Shown here: one piece after another, positions 1 through 8,628 of the stretch
Layout: each line of letters opens with the position of its first letter
How positions within the stretch are numbered: the stretch's first letter is position 1
Assembly (NCBI GenBank): GCA_022647765.1
Contig: JALCLH010000006.1
Location: 62,001-126,000 of the forward strand
Source: Acidipropionibacterium sp.
GTDB taxonomy: Bacteria > Actinomycetota > Actinomycetes > Propionibacteriales > Propionibacteriaceae
Reading direction: 5' to 3'
Length of the DNA stretch: 64,000 nucleotides
Notes under the pieces: model-generated
Database searches by the model: none
What the model was told of the DNA's origin: nothing
What the model saw: only the letters and a program-made list of their open reading frames with translations
Translations under genes and position numbers: made by a program

Positions 1-28
1 CACAGAATCGAGCGGGAGAATATCAGCT

Positions 29-1594
29 ATGGATGACACCAGCAGGGGCGTCGGCGGCACGCCCGACAGCGGCTCGGAGTGGCCTGCGCAGAACGGCCGT
101 CCCGAGCAGCCCGGCCGGCCCGGGCAGTCCGGCCGGCCCGGGCAGTCCGGCCGGCCCGGGCAGTCCGGCCACACCGACCAGAACGGCCAGTTCGGGCATT
201 CCGACCAGCCCTATCAGTATGAGGCCACCCAGCGCCTCCCCCAGGACCAGCAGAACACCCAGCCGGGTCAGTGGGGTACCGCGGGTCCGCAGTTCGAGAA
301 CCAGTCCCAGTATCCGGACCAGACTGGTCAGCCGTGGGGTCAGGCGGCCGCAGTTGGCGGCCAGCAGCAAAGCGCCGGCACGTCGCAGACTCCCGGCCAG
401 CCCCCGCAGGGCCCGGGCCGCCCCGGGGCCCCGACCGTCACCCCAGAGCGCGGAAACTCCAGCAAGGGGGGCAAGGCCGGCACCGTCGTCCTGGCGGCCG
501 TCCTGGCCGCGGTGATCGGCGGGCTGTCCGGTTGGGCGGTCAGCAGCCAGAGCGGTGGCGACGCCGTCGCCGCCTCCAGCGCCTCGGCACTGCCGACCAG
601 CACCGTCACCAGAGTGGTCCAGGGCAACTCCTCGAGCCCGGACTGGACGACCACCGCCAAGGCCGTCTCCAACTCGGTGGTCTCCATCACCGTGCAGTCC
701 GGCCAGGGCGGCGGGGCCGGCTCGGGCGTCGTCCTCAACGCCAACGGCGACATCGTCACCAACAACCACGTGGTCGCCGCCGAGGGCAGCGGCGGCAGCA
801 TCACGGTCGGGATCGGCGACAAGACCTACCCCGCCGCGGTGGTCGGCACCGACCCCTCGACCGACCTGGCCGTGATCCGGCTCAAGCAGGTCCCGAAGAA
901 CCTCCAGCCGATCGACTTCGGCAACTCCGACACCCTCAACGTCGGCGCACCGGTGATGGCGATCGGCAACCCGCTGGGGCTGTCGGGATCGGTCACCACC
1001 GGCATCATCAGCGCCTTGAACCGCCCGGTGACGACCTCGGCCAGCGAGCAGGGTCAGGCCAGCGGGTCGGACTCCTCCGGAGTGGTCGTCACCAGCGCCA
1101 TCCAGACCAGCGCTCCGATCAATCCGGGCAACTCCGGCGGCGCACTGGTCAACGCCAGCGGGCAGCTGATCGGCATCAACTCGTCGATCGCCAGCCTCTC
1201 CTCGGGCTCCTCGGGCTCCCAGTCCGGCAGCATCGGGATCGGCTTCGCCATTCCCGCCAACCAGGTCCGCAACATCACCGACCAGCTGATCGCCACCGGG
1301 AAGGCGAGGCACGCTTTCCTCGGCATCACCACCGACGACGGCACCGCGACCGTCGACGGGGCGACGACCTCGGGCGCCGCGGTGCGCTCGGTCCAGCCCG
1401 GCTCCCCGGCAGCCAAGGCCGGCATCCAGCCGGGGGACGTCGTGGTCGAGATGAACTCGACCAATGTCACCTCCGGCGAGTCCCTGGTCGGCCTGGTGCG
1501 CGCCCGGAAGGTCGGTGAGCAGGTCACTCTCACGATCGTGCGCAACGGGTCCCAGCAGAAGGTGTCGGTGACCCTGGCCGCCGCGGTCCAGTAG
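29..1594 (+). CDS. HtrA/DegP-type membrane-anchored serine protease with PDZ domain
   Basis: Envelope quality-control protease, 521 aa. Residues 1-145 are a cytoplasmic Gln/Pro/Gly-rich disordered tail. One transmembrane segment lies near residues 153-172. A trypsin-like domain follows with the catalytic triad His247 (NNHVVAAEG), Asp279 (TDLAVIRL) and Ser369 (NPGNSGGAL). A C-terminal PDZ domain covers about residues 425-515 (GSPAAKAGIQPGDVVVEM). This layout is that of actinobacterial HtrA/PepD proteins, with the protease domain outside the membrane. A weak purine-rich site (GCGGGAG) precedes the ATG. The N-tail carries an 18-bp tandem repeat. It is transcribed towards the SorC-type regulator and ends about 130 bp from it. 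Function is well supported by family; the substrate is unknown. Confidence 0.93.
   Translation: MDDTSRGVGGTPDSGSEWPAQNGRPEQPGRPGQSGRPGQSGRPGQSGHTDQNGQFGHSDQPYQYEATQRLPQDQQNTQPGQWGTAGPQFENQSQYPDQTGQPWGQAAAVGGQQQSAGTSQTPGQPPQGPGRPGAPTVTPERGNSSKGGKAGTVVLAAVLAAVIGGLSGWAVSSQSGGDAVAASSASALPTSTVTRVVQGNSSSPDWTTTAKAVSNSVVSITVQSGQGGGAGSGVVLNANGDIVTNNHVVAAEGSGGSITVGIGDKTYPAAVVGTDPSTDLAVIRLKQVPKNLQPIDFGNSDTLNVGAPVMAIGNPLGLSGSVTTGIISALNRPVTTSASEQGQASGSDSSGVVVTSAIQTSAPINPGNSGGALVNASGQLIGINSSIASLSSGSSGSQSGSIGIGFAIPANQVRNITDQLIATGKARHAFLGITTDDGTATVDGATTSGAAVRSVQPGSPAAKAGIQPGDVVVEMNSTNVTSGESLVGLVRARKVGEQVTLTIVRNGSQQKVSVTLAAAVQ
111..164 (+). repeat. three perfect 18-bp tandem repeats in the HtrA tail
   Basis: Three identical copies of an 18-bp unit (CCGGCCGGCCCGGGCAGT) start at 111, 129 and 147. 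Each adds six residues (S/P-G-R-P-G-Q type) to the disordered cytoplasmic tail. The unit length is a multiple of three, so copy-number change would not break the frame. The arm CCGGCCGG is itself self-complementary. Confidence 0.9.
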
Positions 1595-1686
1595 TCGTCG
1601 TTGGGGGTAGGACGCCGGGGACGCCGGACGCCCAGGTCCCCTCCCGGGACGGATTCGGCAGAGTCCCCACAACGGCAATCGGCCGG

Positions 1687-1740
1687 CTCCTACATCAGGC
1701 CCGGCTCCTACATCAGATCCAGCCCCTACATCAGATCCAG
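1687..1740. repeat. three 18-bp tandem repeats spanning the stop codon of the SorC-type gene
   Basis: Near-identical 18-bp units start at 1687, 1705 and 1723; the last two differ by one base. Unit three contains the TAG stop of the minus-strand regulator (complement of CTA at 1726-1728). Units one and two repeat the last codons plus stop downstream of the gene, so the gene end is effectively triplicated. It resembles replication-slippage expansion. Confidence 0.85.
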
Positions 1741-2676
1741 CACAGCCCGGGCCGTCTCGTCGTCGACCACCAGGTCGGTGGCGACCCGGGCCCGCAGGGC
1801 CGCCAGCAGGCTCCGGGCCTTGCTCTGCCCGGCCACCACGCAGATCCGGCGGGGTATCCTCTGCAGCTGCTGCGGCGTCATCCCGCTGGCCCGGTCGTTG
1901 AACGGGATGTCCGCATACCCGCCGTCGGCCTTCAGGAAGACCGTGTTGACATCGCCGACGACCCCCCAGGAGAGCAGCTGGTGCATCTCGGCCTCGGTGA
2001 GGTAGCCCGAGGAGTAGACGTGCGAGGGCACCGAGGCCTGCACCGAGCCGAGCCCGAAGACGGCGACGTCCAGCAGGCTCTGGGCGGCCAGCACGGTCTG
2101 CACCGACCTCTCCCGCCACATCGCCTCCTTGGTCCTGGGGTCGTCGAAGAAGGCGGGCACCGGGAAGTGCATCACCTCCCCCTGGAAGGCCTGGGCGATC
2201 CGGGTCATGATCGCGCCGGTGTACGGGATCCCGGAGGCGGCCGGGTTCGCCGCGCCGTTCATCTGGATGATCTTGACGCCGTGGGCCTCCTTGGGGATGA
2301 GGTGCATGGTGATGGCCTCCAGGGTGGTTCCCCAGGCCACACCGATGGAGACGTCGTCGTCGACGAGGTCGGTGATGAGCTGCCCGGCGATCCGGGCCAC
2401 CTGGTCCAGCCGGTGCACCTCGGTGGTCCCGGAGCGGACCGGGACGATGGTGGTGCGCACCCCGAAGATCCTCGACAGGGAGGTGCCCAGCCCGGTCCGG
2501 GCGCCGCTGGGCTGGGCCAGGCTGATCCGCACCAGACCGGTGTCCCGGGCCTGCTTGAGCAGCCGGGAGACGGTGGATCGGGAGGTGCCGAGGTGCTTGG
2601 CGATGACCTCCATGGTCTCGCCCTGCATGTAGTACATGGACGCCACCGTCCACAGGTCGTCCGCCCACTCGTTCAT
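1726..2676 (-). CDS. SorC/DeoR-family sugar-binding transcriptional regulator
   Basis: 316 aa with an N-terminal helix-turn-helix (METMEVIAKHLGTSRSTVSR-like stretch, about residues 15-45) followed by a SorC-type sugar-phosphate-binding domain. Supporting pieces are SIGVAWGTTLEAI, IQMNGAANPA and GLGSVQ. These regulators bind phosphorylated sugars or polyols and release the operator. I chose the ATG at 2676 because an AGGAGGGA ribosome-binding site lies 5-8 bases upstream; an in-frame ATG at 2715 has none. It is divergent from glpF-glpK across a 195-bp region holding two inverted repeats, so it is the likely regulator of glycerol uptake (inference). Family confidence is high; the inducer is unknown. 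Confidence 0.88.
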   Translation of the reverse strand: MNEWADDLWTVASMYYMQGETMEVIAKHLGTSRSTVSRLLKQARDTGLVRISLAQPSGARTGLGTSLSRIFGVRTTIVPVRSGTTEVHRLDQVARIAGQLITDLVDDDVSIGVAWGTTLEAITMHLIPKEAHGVKIIQMNGAANPAASGIPYTGAIMTRIAQAFQGEVMHFPVPAFFDDPRTKEAMWRERSVQTVLAAQSLLDVAVFGLGSVQASVPSHVYSSGYLTEAEMHQLLSWGVVGDVNTVFLKADGGYADIPFNDRASGMTPQQLQRIPRRICVVAGQSKARSLLAALRARVATDLVVDDETARAVLDLM

Positions 2677-2693
2677 GCCGTGTCCCTCCTGAT

Positions 2694-2707
2694 TGCACGT
2701 TGGTGCA
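2694..2707. promoter_or_regulatory. candidate SorC operator (TGCAC-N4-GTGCA)
   Basis: A perfect 5+5 inverted repeat with a 4-base spacer lies 18 bases upstream of the SorC-type start codon, in the divergent region shared with glpF. Position and symmetry fit an autoregulatory operator. No binding data; this is inference. Confidence 0.45.
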
Positions 2708-2744
2708 GACGCCATTGCGTGCCGGTCGGCTGTGCTTGACTGAT

Positions 2745-2773
2745 CCCACTTCGGCGATGAATGCCGAAGTGGG
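2745..2773. promoter_or_regulatory. 11-bp perfect inverted repeat between regulator and glpF
   Basis: CCCACTTCGGC at 2745-2755 is exactly complementary to GCCGAAGTGGG at 2763-2773, with a 7-base loop. It lies about 100 bases upstream of the glpF start. No T-run follows on either strand, so an operator or an RNA hairpin in the glpF 5' leader is more likely than a terminator. Confidence 0.55.
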
Positions 2774-2871
2774 TTGCGCTTTCGGGCCGTGCTTCACAGT
2801 ATCGGTCCGGCAGCATCGCAGCCCTCGTCAAGCTGATGTCACAGATGACATCGCTGCGCACAGGAGTCCCA

Positions 2872-3665
2872 ATGCTTCTAGAATCGGCGGTTCCCTCTTC
2901 CACCATCTTCGGCTCCGAGTTCCTCGGCACCATGGTGATGGTCATGATGGGAACCGGAGTTGTTGCGAACGTCACATTCCACAAGACTAAGGGCTACGAC
3001 GCGGAACACTGTTCGTGAACTTCGGCTGGGCGCTGGCGGTGATGACCGGCGTCTTCCTGGCCTACAAGACCGGCGCTCACCTGAACCCCTCGGTGACCCT
3101 CGGGCTGTGGGCGGCCGGCAAGGACCTGGCACCCGGCATCCCGGCGAGCCTCACGAACATTCTGGTCTACATCGCCGCCCAGTTCGCCGGCGCATTCGTC
3201 GGAGCCGTGCTCGCATGGCTGGCCTACAAGCAGTTCTACGACGACCCCGACGTCGATCCCGCCGCCAAGCTCGGCACCTTCTCGACCTCCCCGGGCATTC
3301 GCAGCTACGGCTGGAACTTCCTCTCCGAGGTCATCGCCACCTGGGTCCTGCTGATGTGGATCCTCGTCTCCGGGTTCACCAATGTCGCCACCCTGGACAT
3401 CAACTCCGGCCACATCAGCGGTTCCCTGATCGGGCCGCTCGGCATCTTCTTCCTGCTGGTCGGCATCGGCACCACCCTCGGCGGTCCCACCGGATGGTCC
3501 CTGAACGCAGCCCGCGACTTCGCCCCCCGCGTCGCCCACGCCATCCTGCCGATCAAGCACAAGGGCGGCTCGGACTGGAGCTACGCCTGGGTCGCGGCCT
3601 TCGGCCCGCTGGCCGGCGCCTTCGCCGCCGCCCTCACCTACCGCATCTTCTGGACCTGGATCTGA
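2872..3665 (+). CDS. glpF: glycerol uptake facilitator (MIP/aquaglyceroporin), frameshifted near residue 44
   Basis: Inner-membrane glycerol channel. The ATG at 2872 has an AGGAG site 7 bases upstream and opens with the first helix (FGSEFLGTMVMVMMGTGVVAN). The frame then stops at 3018 while the rest of the protein continues one base over. Inserting one G at 3003-3004 (GCGGAA to GCGGGAA) restores a continuous ~265-residue protein reading ...GYDAGTLFVNFGWALAVM. Both pore loops are present: HLNPSVTLG, and SLNAARDFAPR with NAA in place of the canonical NPA. The Asp after Arg is typical of glycerol-type channels. It precedes glpK in the same direction. The break is probably an indel error, but true inactivation cannot be excluded from the sequence. 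Confidence 0.85.
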
Positions 3666-3740
3666 CGATCCTGATCTTCCGGAACTGGATCCGCCGATCC
3701 TGGGCCGTTCCGCGAAGCGGATAACTTCGTAGACAGCCGA

Positions 3741-3766
3741 TCCCCCGGGGTGCGAGCCCCGGGGGA
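3741..3766 (+). terminator. perfect GC hairpin between glpF and glpK
   Basis: TCCCCCGGGG, loop TGCGAG, CCCCGGGGGA: 10-bp arms without mismatch. There is no U-tract, so complete termination is doubtful. It may act as an attenuator or a 3'-end stabiliser in the glpF-glpK transcript. Confidence 0.5.
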
Positions 3767-3812
3767 CCGATGCAGAACCTGCCATAGACCTTGACACAGA
3801 AAGGGTTCACTC

Positions 3813-5345
3813 ATGAGTGACCAGCAGCAGTACGTTCTCGCCATCGACGAGGGCACGACCTCTGCGCGCGCCATCATCTTCGACCACTCCGGGAGCGTGG
3901 TCTCGATCGGCCAGCGGGAGTTCGAGCAGATCCTGCCGCGAGCCGGCTGGGTCGAGCACGATCCGATCGAGATCATGCAGGCCGTCAACGACGTCGTCGG
4001 CCAGGCCCTCGGACGCGCCGACATCAACCGTCACCAGGTGGTCGCCGTCGGCATCACCAACCAGCGCGAGACCACCATCGTGTGGGACAGGACGACCGGC
4101 AAGCCGGTCTACAACGCGATCGTCTGGCAGGACGGCCGCACCACCTCGATCGTCGACGAGATCTCCGCCGGCGACGAGCTGGGCACCGAGCGCTATCGCC
4201 AGATCACCGGCGAGAACATCTCCAACTACCCGTCGGCGCCCAAGATCAAGTGGATCCTCGACAACGTCGACGGGGCCCGCGAGAAGGCCGAGGCCGGGGA
4301 CCTGCTCTTCGGCACCCCGGACACCTGGGTGCTGTGGAACCTCACCGGCGGGGTCAACGGCGGCGTCCACGTCACCGACGTCACCAACGCCTCCCGCACC
4401 CTGCTGATGGACATCCGCGAGCTCACCTGGCGCGAGGACATCTGCAAGGACTTCGACATCCCGATGTCGATGCTTCCCGAGATCAAGTCCTCCTCCGAGG
4501 TCTACGGCTACGGCTCCAAGAACAGCCTGCTGATCGACACCCCGGTGGCCGGCATCCTGGGCGACCAGCAGGCGGCCACCTTCGGCCAGGCCTGCTTCGA
4601 GCCCGGCAATGTGAAGAACACCTACGGCACCGGCTGCTTCACCCTGATGAACACCGGGGAGGACGCCGTCTTCTCCAAGAACGGCCTGCTCACCACGGTG
4701 TGCTACAAGATCGGCGACAAGAAGCCGGTGTACGCCCTCGAGGGGTCGATCGCGGTCGCCGGGTCGCTGGTCCAGTGGCTGCGCGACAACCTGCGGATCA
4801 TCTCGTCGGCCCCGGAGATCGAGGATCTCGCCAACACCGTGGAGGACAACGGCGGCGCCTACTTCGTGCCGGCCTTCTCCGGCCTGTTCGCGCCGTACTG
4901 GCGCACCGACGCCCGGGGCGCCCTGGTCGGCCTGACCCGGTTCATCAACCGCGGCCACCTGGCCCGGGCCGTGATCGAGGCCACCGCCTTCCAGACCCGC
5001 GAGGTGGTCGACGCCATGAACGCCGACTCCGGCGTCCCGATCACCGCCCTCAAGGTCGACGGCGGGATGACCGCCAACAACACCCTGATGCAGTTCCAGG
5101 CCGATCAGGTCGGGGTGCCGGTGATCCGCCCGGTGGTCGCCGAGACCACCGCCCTGGGCGCCGCCTACGCGGCCGGCATCGCGGTCGGCTTCTGGAACGG
5201 CGAGCAGGACGTCATCGACAACTGGGCCGAGGACAAGCGCTGGGAGCCGCAGGGCGATCAGGACGAGCGCGCGCGCCTCTACCGCAACTGGAAGAAGGCC
5301 GTCACCAAGACCTTCGACTGGGTCGATGAGGATGTGAAGGACTGA
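3813..5345 (+). CDS. glpK: glycerol kinase
   Basis: 510-aa FGGY kinase that phosphorylates glycerol to sn-glycerol-3-phosphate with ATP in the cytoplasm. The N-terminal ATPase-fold motif IDEGTTSARAIIFDHSG is at residues 10-26. IVWQDGRT carries the expected catalytic Asp. GTGCFTLMNTGEDAV and the C-terminal KVDGGMTANNTLMQFQAD match GlpK, as does the overall length. AGAAAGG precedes the ATG by 8 bases. It is 147 bp downstream of glpF, so uptake and trapping of glycerol are encoded together. The intergenic GC hairpin could set the ratio of the two. The gene is intact. Confidence 0.96.
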   Translation: MSDQQQYVLAIDEGTTSARAIIFDHSGSVVSIGQREFEQILPRAGWVEHDPIEIMQAVNDVVGQALGRADINRHQVVAVGITNQRETTIVWDRTTGKPVYNAIVWQDGRTTSIVDEISAGDELGTERYRQITGENISNYPSAPKIKWILDNVDGAREKAEAGDLLFGTPDTWVLWNLTGGVNGGVHVTDVTNASRTLLMDIRELTWREDICKDFDIPMSMLPEIKSSSEVYGYGSKNSLLIDTPVAGILGDQQAATFGQACFEPGNVKNTYGTGCFTLMNTGEDAVFSKNGLLTTVCYKIGDKKPVYALEGSIAVAGSLVQWLRDNLRIISSAPEIEDLANTVEDNGGAYFVPAFSGLFAPYWRTDARGALVGLTRFINRGHLARAVIEATAFQTREVVDAMNADSGVPITALKVDGGMTANNTLMQFQADQVGVPVIRPVVAETTALGAAYAAGIAVGFWNGEQDVIDNWAEDKRWEPQGDQDERARLYRNWKKAVTKTFDWVDEDVKD

Positions 5346-5559
5346 GCTTGGCGTGATAGGGGTCGCCGCCGGAGCCATTGAGGAGCCCACTCAGCAGTGA
5401 GTCAGTGGCGCCGGCGGCGGGCTCCCGCGCGGACTGCTCATCGCCGAGCGCCTGCAGAACTCGTCCGACGACGTCGTCGGGGGCCTGGGGGGAGGGCTGG
5501 GCGGCGAGGAGATCGCTCACCCACTTCAGATCGGGATCGGTCGAACGGGCGTCATCCAT
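5302..5559 (-). CDS. small acidic protein downstream of the SigM-like sigma factor (candidate anti-sigma or partner)
   Basis: 85 aa beginning MDDARSTDPDLKWVSDLLAA. GGGAGG lies 5 bases before the ATG at 5559, which decides this start over an upstream ATG. The body has two predicted amphipathic helices; no cysteine or obvious transmembrane segment is seen. The tail overlaps the 3' end of glpK by 44 bp tail-to-tail, which is unusual and may mean the true end was altered by an indel. Mycobacterial sigM is followed by its anti-sigma gene rsmA. Position therefore suggests a sigma-factor partner, but the sequence alone does not show it. Confidence 0.55.
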   Translation of the reverse strand: MDDARSTDPDLKWVSDLLAAQPSPQAPDDVVGRVLQALGDEQSAREPAAGATDSLLSGLLNGSGGDPYHAKLSPSHPHRPSRRSW

Positions 5560-5652
5560 GGTGTCCTCCCGGGGCCTGTGCACCCTGCTGGTACGGGCCT
5601 GAGTCCTTGATGAGACGCACCAGTCGGTTCATCGGTTCCCCCGCCAGGTGCG

Positions 5653-5733
5653 ATGGTCCCGATCACTCCCGCCAGGCCCCTTTTCGGCCGCGCCGATGCA
5701 GAAACACGGCGTATCGGGAGTGATCGGGACCAT
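5653..5733. repeat. 19-bp perfect inverted repeat, 43-base loop
   Basis: The 19-base arm at 5653-5671 (ATGGTCCCGATCACTCCCG) is exactly complementary to 5715-5733. It fills the gap between the small protein gene and the sigma-factor stop codon. It is a strong secondary-structure element without a T-run and could be a small mobile or REP-like sequence. No other copy was noticed in the window. Confidence 0.8.
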
Positions 5734-5807
5734 GAGGGGTCCGGGAACGGTCATCGCGAGCACCAACCCCCGCCTCGCCGGCCCCTTGGGCCCATCACTT
5801 GGGCCCA

Positions 5808-6362
5808 TCAGAGGTCTCCCCGAAGCGGTTCCAGCAGCACCGCGAGCTTCTGGCGTCCCCTGGCGCACCGGCTCTTGACAGTGCCCTGCGGCACGCCGAG
5901 CTCCACGGCCGCCTCGGCGACGCTCATTGCCTCCATGTCGACCAGGACCAGGGCCGCGCGCTGGTCGGCGTTGAGCCGGCGCAGGGCGTCCTGGACGATC
6001 CCGGACAGCTGCGCCGACTCGATCCGGCGGGTCGGGTCGTCATCGGCGACCAGCCCCGGGGAGTGGCCGTCCTCAGCGTCCAGCGGGTCGGTCAGCCGGA
6101 CCCGGTTGCGCCGGATCCGGTCCAGGCAGGCGTTGACCACGATCCGGTGCAGCCAGCTGGTCACCGCCGAGTCGCCGCGGAAGGATCCCGCTCGCCGGAA
6201 GGCCGAGACCATCGCGTCCTGGAGGGCGTCGGCGGCCTCCTCGCGGTTGCGCATGGTGCGCAGGGCCACCGCCCAGAGCCGGTCGCGGTGTCTCAGGAAG
6301 AGGCTCTGGAAGGCGGTCGGGTCGCCGCCGACGTGGGCCGCCAGCAGGTCGGCGTCGCTCAT
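5808..6362 (-). CDS. ECF (sigma-70 family) RNA polymerase sigma factor, SigM-like position
   Basis: 184 aa from the ATG at 6362 (GAGGA site 4 bases upstream). Region 2 is visible as AFQSLFLRHRDRLWAVALRT to EEAADALQDAMVSAFRRAGS. Region 4 is QDALRRLNADQRAALVLVDM followed by the HTH VAEAAVELGVPQGTVKSR. It directs envelope-stress type transcription in related actinobacteria. The gene sits just after a pseudokinase gene, as in the mycobacterial Rv3909-Rv3910-sigM locus. An upstream ATG at 6510 overlaps the pseudokinase stop (ATGA) but lies in another frame. A single indel would join it to the sigma frame, so the true N-terminus could be longer. Confidence 0.9.
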   Translation of the reverse strand: MSDADLLAAHVGGDPTAFQSLFLRHRDRLWAVALRTMRNREEAADALQDAMVSAFRRAGSFRGDSAVTSWLHRIVVNACLDRIRRNRVRLTDPLDAEDGHSPGLVADDDPTRRIESAQLSGIVQDALRRLNADQRAALVLVDMEAMSVAEAAVELGVPQGTVKSRCARGRQKLAVLLEPLRGDL

Positions 6363-6506
6363 CGAGTCCTCGGGCCCGGACCATGGATGGCCGGGCAGGC
6401 CGGCCCCTGCGGCCGTTCGGTCCGCCTGGGCTCCCCGGGTCGCCGGAGCCGGATGGGTCATCCGGGTCGGCCGGGTCAGGCACGTCCTCCGATCCCGACG
6501 GATCGC

Positions 6507-8489
6507 TCATGGCGTCACCTTGATCTCGGCGATACCGCCCTGGTAGCGGCCCTCGGAGACCTTCGGGAGCCGGGTGAGATAGACCAGCAGGAACCGGGTG
6601 GAGACCGGGGATGCGGGCTTCAGGGTCGAGGCGCCCTTCGCCCCCGGCATCCCGGCCACCCGCCGCCAGTCGGCGATGGAGGACATCGGCGGCTGACTGC
6701 CGGAGGCCTTGGGGACATAGAGGGCGACGTCGGTGGCGCCGTGAACCAGGGTCACCGTCACCGAGGAGACGCGGGTCGCCTCGCCCAGATCGACCACCAG
6801 TCCGACCCCCGGCTTGAGCATCCCGAGCTTCGGGGAGCCGCGGTAGACCAGTGTGGTCCAGGCGGTCCTCGGGTTGCCGTCCCAGGCCTTCGCCACCAGG
6901 TTCGGGTTCTCCTCGTCGTTGCCGCCGTCCTTGGCCGGGTCGAAGTCGTCGACCTTGTCGATGGTGACGGTGGTGGCCTGGGAGGAGGCTCCGGCCACCG
7001 GGGCGTCGGCCCCCGAGCCCCGTCGCAGCCCGACCATGACCAGGCAGACCAGCAGGATCACCGCCACCCCGGCGATCATCCAGGCCTGCCAGCGTCTGGA
7101 CGCCGGTCGCGGTTGGGCCAGGTTGTGGGCGATTCTGTCGACCTCCTCGGGCTGGAGGTGGCCGACCGGGATCGGTGCCGGGCGAGGCCTCTGACGCCGT
7201 CGCGTCGACCGGTTGCGCCGCCCGGCCGGGGCCGCCGGGTCGCCGTCGTCTCCCGGCGCGGTGTCCTCGCCCGCCTCCTCGCTGCCGTCCCGGCCGCTGC
7301 GCGCCGGGACGTGGGCCCACTCGCCGGCGGCGGCCTCCGGCGTCCAGTAGCCGTCCTCGTCCAGGCCGGTCAGGGAGGTGCCGGTGCCGTCGTCGTCCTG
7401 CGCGGCCGGGATGAGCGGGAGGCCGTCGGCGCCGACCGCCGGCTGGCGCAGGGTGGCGGCGTCACCGGCCCTGGGACCGCGGTCGGAGGACGGCGGGATG
7501 ACCGTCCTGGTGCGGGTCGGCTCCTCGGTCGGATAGCGCAGCCGCCGCTCCAGGTCCGCGGCGGCGTCCGCGCTGCCGAGCACCCGGGTGAGCGCCTGGG
7601 CCACCTCGTTGGCGGTGCGGATCGGCACCTCGTCGTGGCGCGGGACCTCCGAGAGGATCTGGTCGCACAGGGTGTCGAGGGCGGGGGAGACGCCGGCGCG
7701 CACCTGGCGCGGCGGCAGCCAGCCGTGGTCGTCGGCGGGAGCCGGGACCAGGCCCCAGCGGACCCTCCCGTCGCGGGTGCTGCTGGGCCGCGGGTGGCGC
7801 GCCGTGCCGGCCGGCCAGCGGGAGACCAGGCAGGCGTAGAGCAGCCGGCCCATGTCCGAGACGTCGCGGGCCTCGCGGTCGGCCCAGGTGAGCGCCTGGT
7901 CTCCCGGCCACGGGTGCAGCGCCGCCTGGATCAGCAGCCCGACGATCTTGACATTGCCGGTCGAGGTGACGATGACGTTGTCCGGGTTGAGCCGCTCGTG
8001 GAAGAGTCCCTGGCTGTGCAGCGGCGCCATCGCGTCGGCCAGCTCGCGGATGATCCAGGCGGCCTCCAGGGCCGACAGCGGCCCGGACTGGAGCAGTTCG
8101 GAGATCGACCGGCCGGGGGCGAACTCGCAGACCACGAAGGAGCCGGGGTCGTCGGGACCGGCGGCGACGGCGTCCAGCACCCGCAGGAAGCGGGAGTCGG
8201 TGGCCACCGCGGCGCGCCGGGCCGCCGCCAGCACCTCGTCGGTGTGGGCCCCCGACGGCGACATGATGTGCATCAGCACCGGGCGGTGCAGCTTGAGGTC
8301 GAAGGCCCGCCAGGTCATCGTGCCGAGCGGACGGCCGAGCTCCTGCTCGAGTCGGAACCGGCCGCCCAGCTGGTCTCCGGCACTCAGCGAGGGCACGGGA
8401 TCCTGCGGTTCGGCGTCATCCGGCCAGGAGCTCTGCGGAGACGACGGGCGCAGGGTGGCGGAAGAGCGGTTGTCGAATGCGCGGTCCAC
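6507..8489 (-). CDS. membrane pseudokinase with extracytoplasmic discoidin-like domain (MviN/Rv3910 C-terminal-like), no MurJ part
   Basis: About 660 aa. Residues ~40-290 form a protein-kinase fold (LGGRFRLEQELGRPLGTMTW). It lacks the HRD and DFG catalytic motifs: the equivalents read HERLNPDN and KIVGLL, so it should be a pseudokinase. A Pro/Arg-rich linker leads to one transmembrane helix near residue 505 (WMIAGVAVILLVCLVMVGL). Outside the membrane is a beta-sandwich-like domain (AKAWDGNPRTAWTTL...LGEATRVSSVTV) resembling discoidin/F5-8C modules. In mycobacteria this module is fused to the lipid II flippase MurJ and recruits a forkhead-associated protein when phosphorylated. Here no MurJ helices precede it; the DUF6049 gene comes directly before. 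The GTG start at 8489 has GGGAGG upstream. Confidence 0.82.
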   Translation of the reverse strand: MDRAFDNRSSATLRPSSPQSSWPDDAEPQDPVPSLSAGDQLGGRFRLEQELGRPLGTMTWRAFDLKLHRPVLMHIMSPSGAHTDEVLAAARRAAVATDSRFLRVLDAVAAGPDDPGSFVVCEFAPGRSISELLQSGPLSALEAAWIIRELADAMAPLHSQGLFHERLNPDNVIVTSTGNVKIVGLLIQAALHPWPGDQALTWADREARDVSDMGRLLYACLVSRWPAGTARHPRPSSTRDGRVRWGLVPAPADDHGWLPPRQVRAGVSPALDTLCDQILSEVPRHDEVPIRTANEVAQALTRVLGSADAAADLERRLRYPTEEPTRTRTVIPPSSDRGPRAGDAATLRQPAVGADGLPLIPAAQDDDGTGTSLTGLDEDGYWTPEAAAGEWAHVPARSGRDGSEEAGEDTAPGDDGDPAAPAGRRNRSTRRRQRPRPAPIPVGHLQPEEVDRIAHNLAQPRPASRRWQAWMIAGVAVILLVCLVMVGLRRGSGADAPVAGASSQATTVTIDKVDDFDPAKDGGNDEENPNLVAKAWDGNPRTAWTTLVYRGSPKLGMLKPGVGLVVDLGEATRVSSVTVTLVHGATDVALYVPKASGSQPPMSSIADWRRVAGMPGAKGASTLKPASPVSTRFLLVYLTRLPKVSEGRYQGGIAEIKVTP

Positions 8490-8628
8490 CGTCACCTCCC
8501 CTGCTGTCCGGTGCTGATGCACACCATGTCGCCGTCGGGGCCCGGTGGGGCGCCACCGGTCTCAGCCGATCCCTGCACGGCGTCGCCCTGACAAGTCTGC
8601 CGCCTCGGCGCTCGGATCGGAACACGGC

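Noticed and set aside
23..2797. Very long open frame antisense to htrA and continuing over the SorC-type gene
   Set aside because: Arg/Gly/Pro-rich shadow of high-GC coding DNA; the opposite and alternative frames carry clear protease and regulator motifs.
2872..3665. Programmed frameshifting in glpF
   Set aside because: No slippery heptamer or stimulatory structure; one missing G explains it, and similar indels occur across the window.
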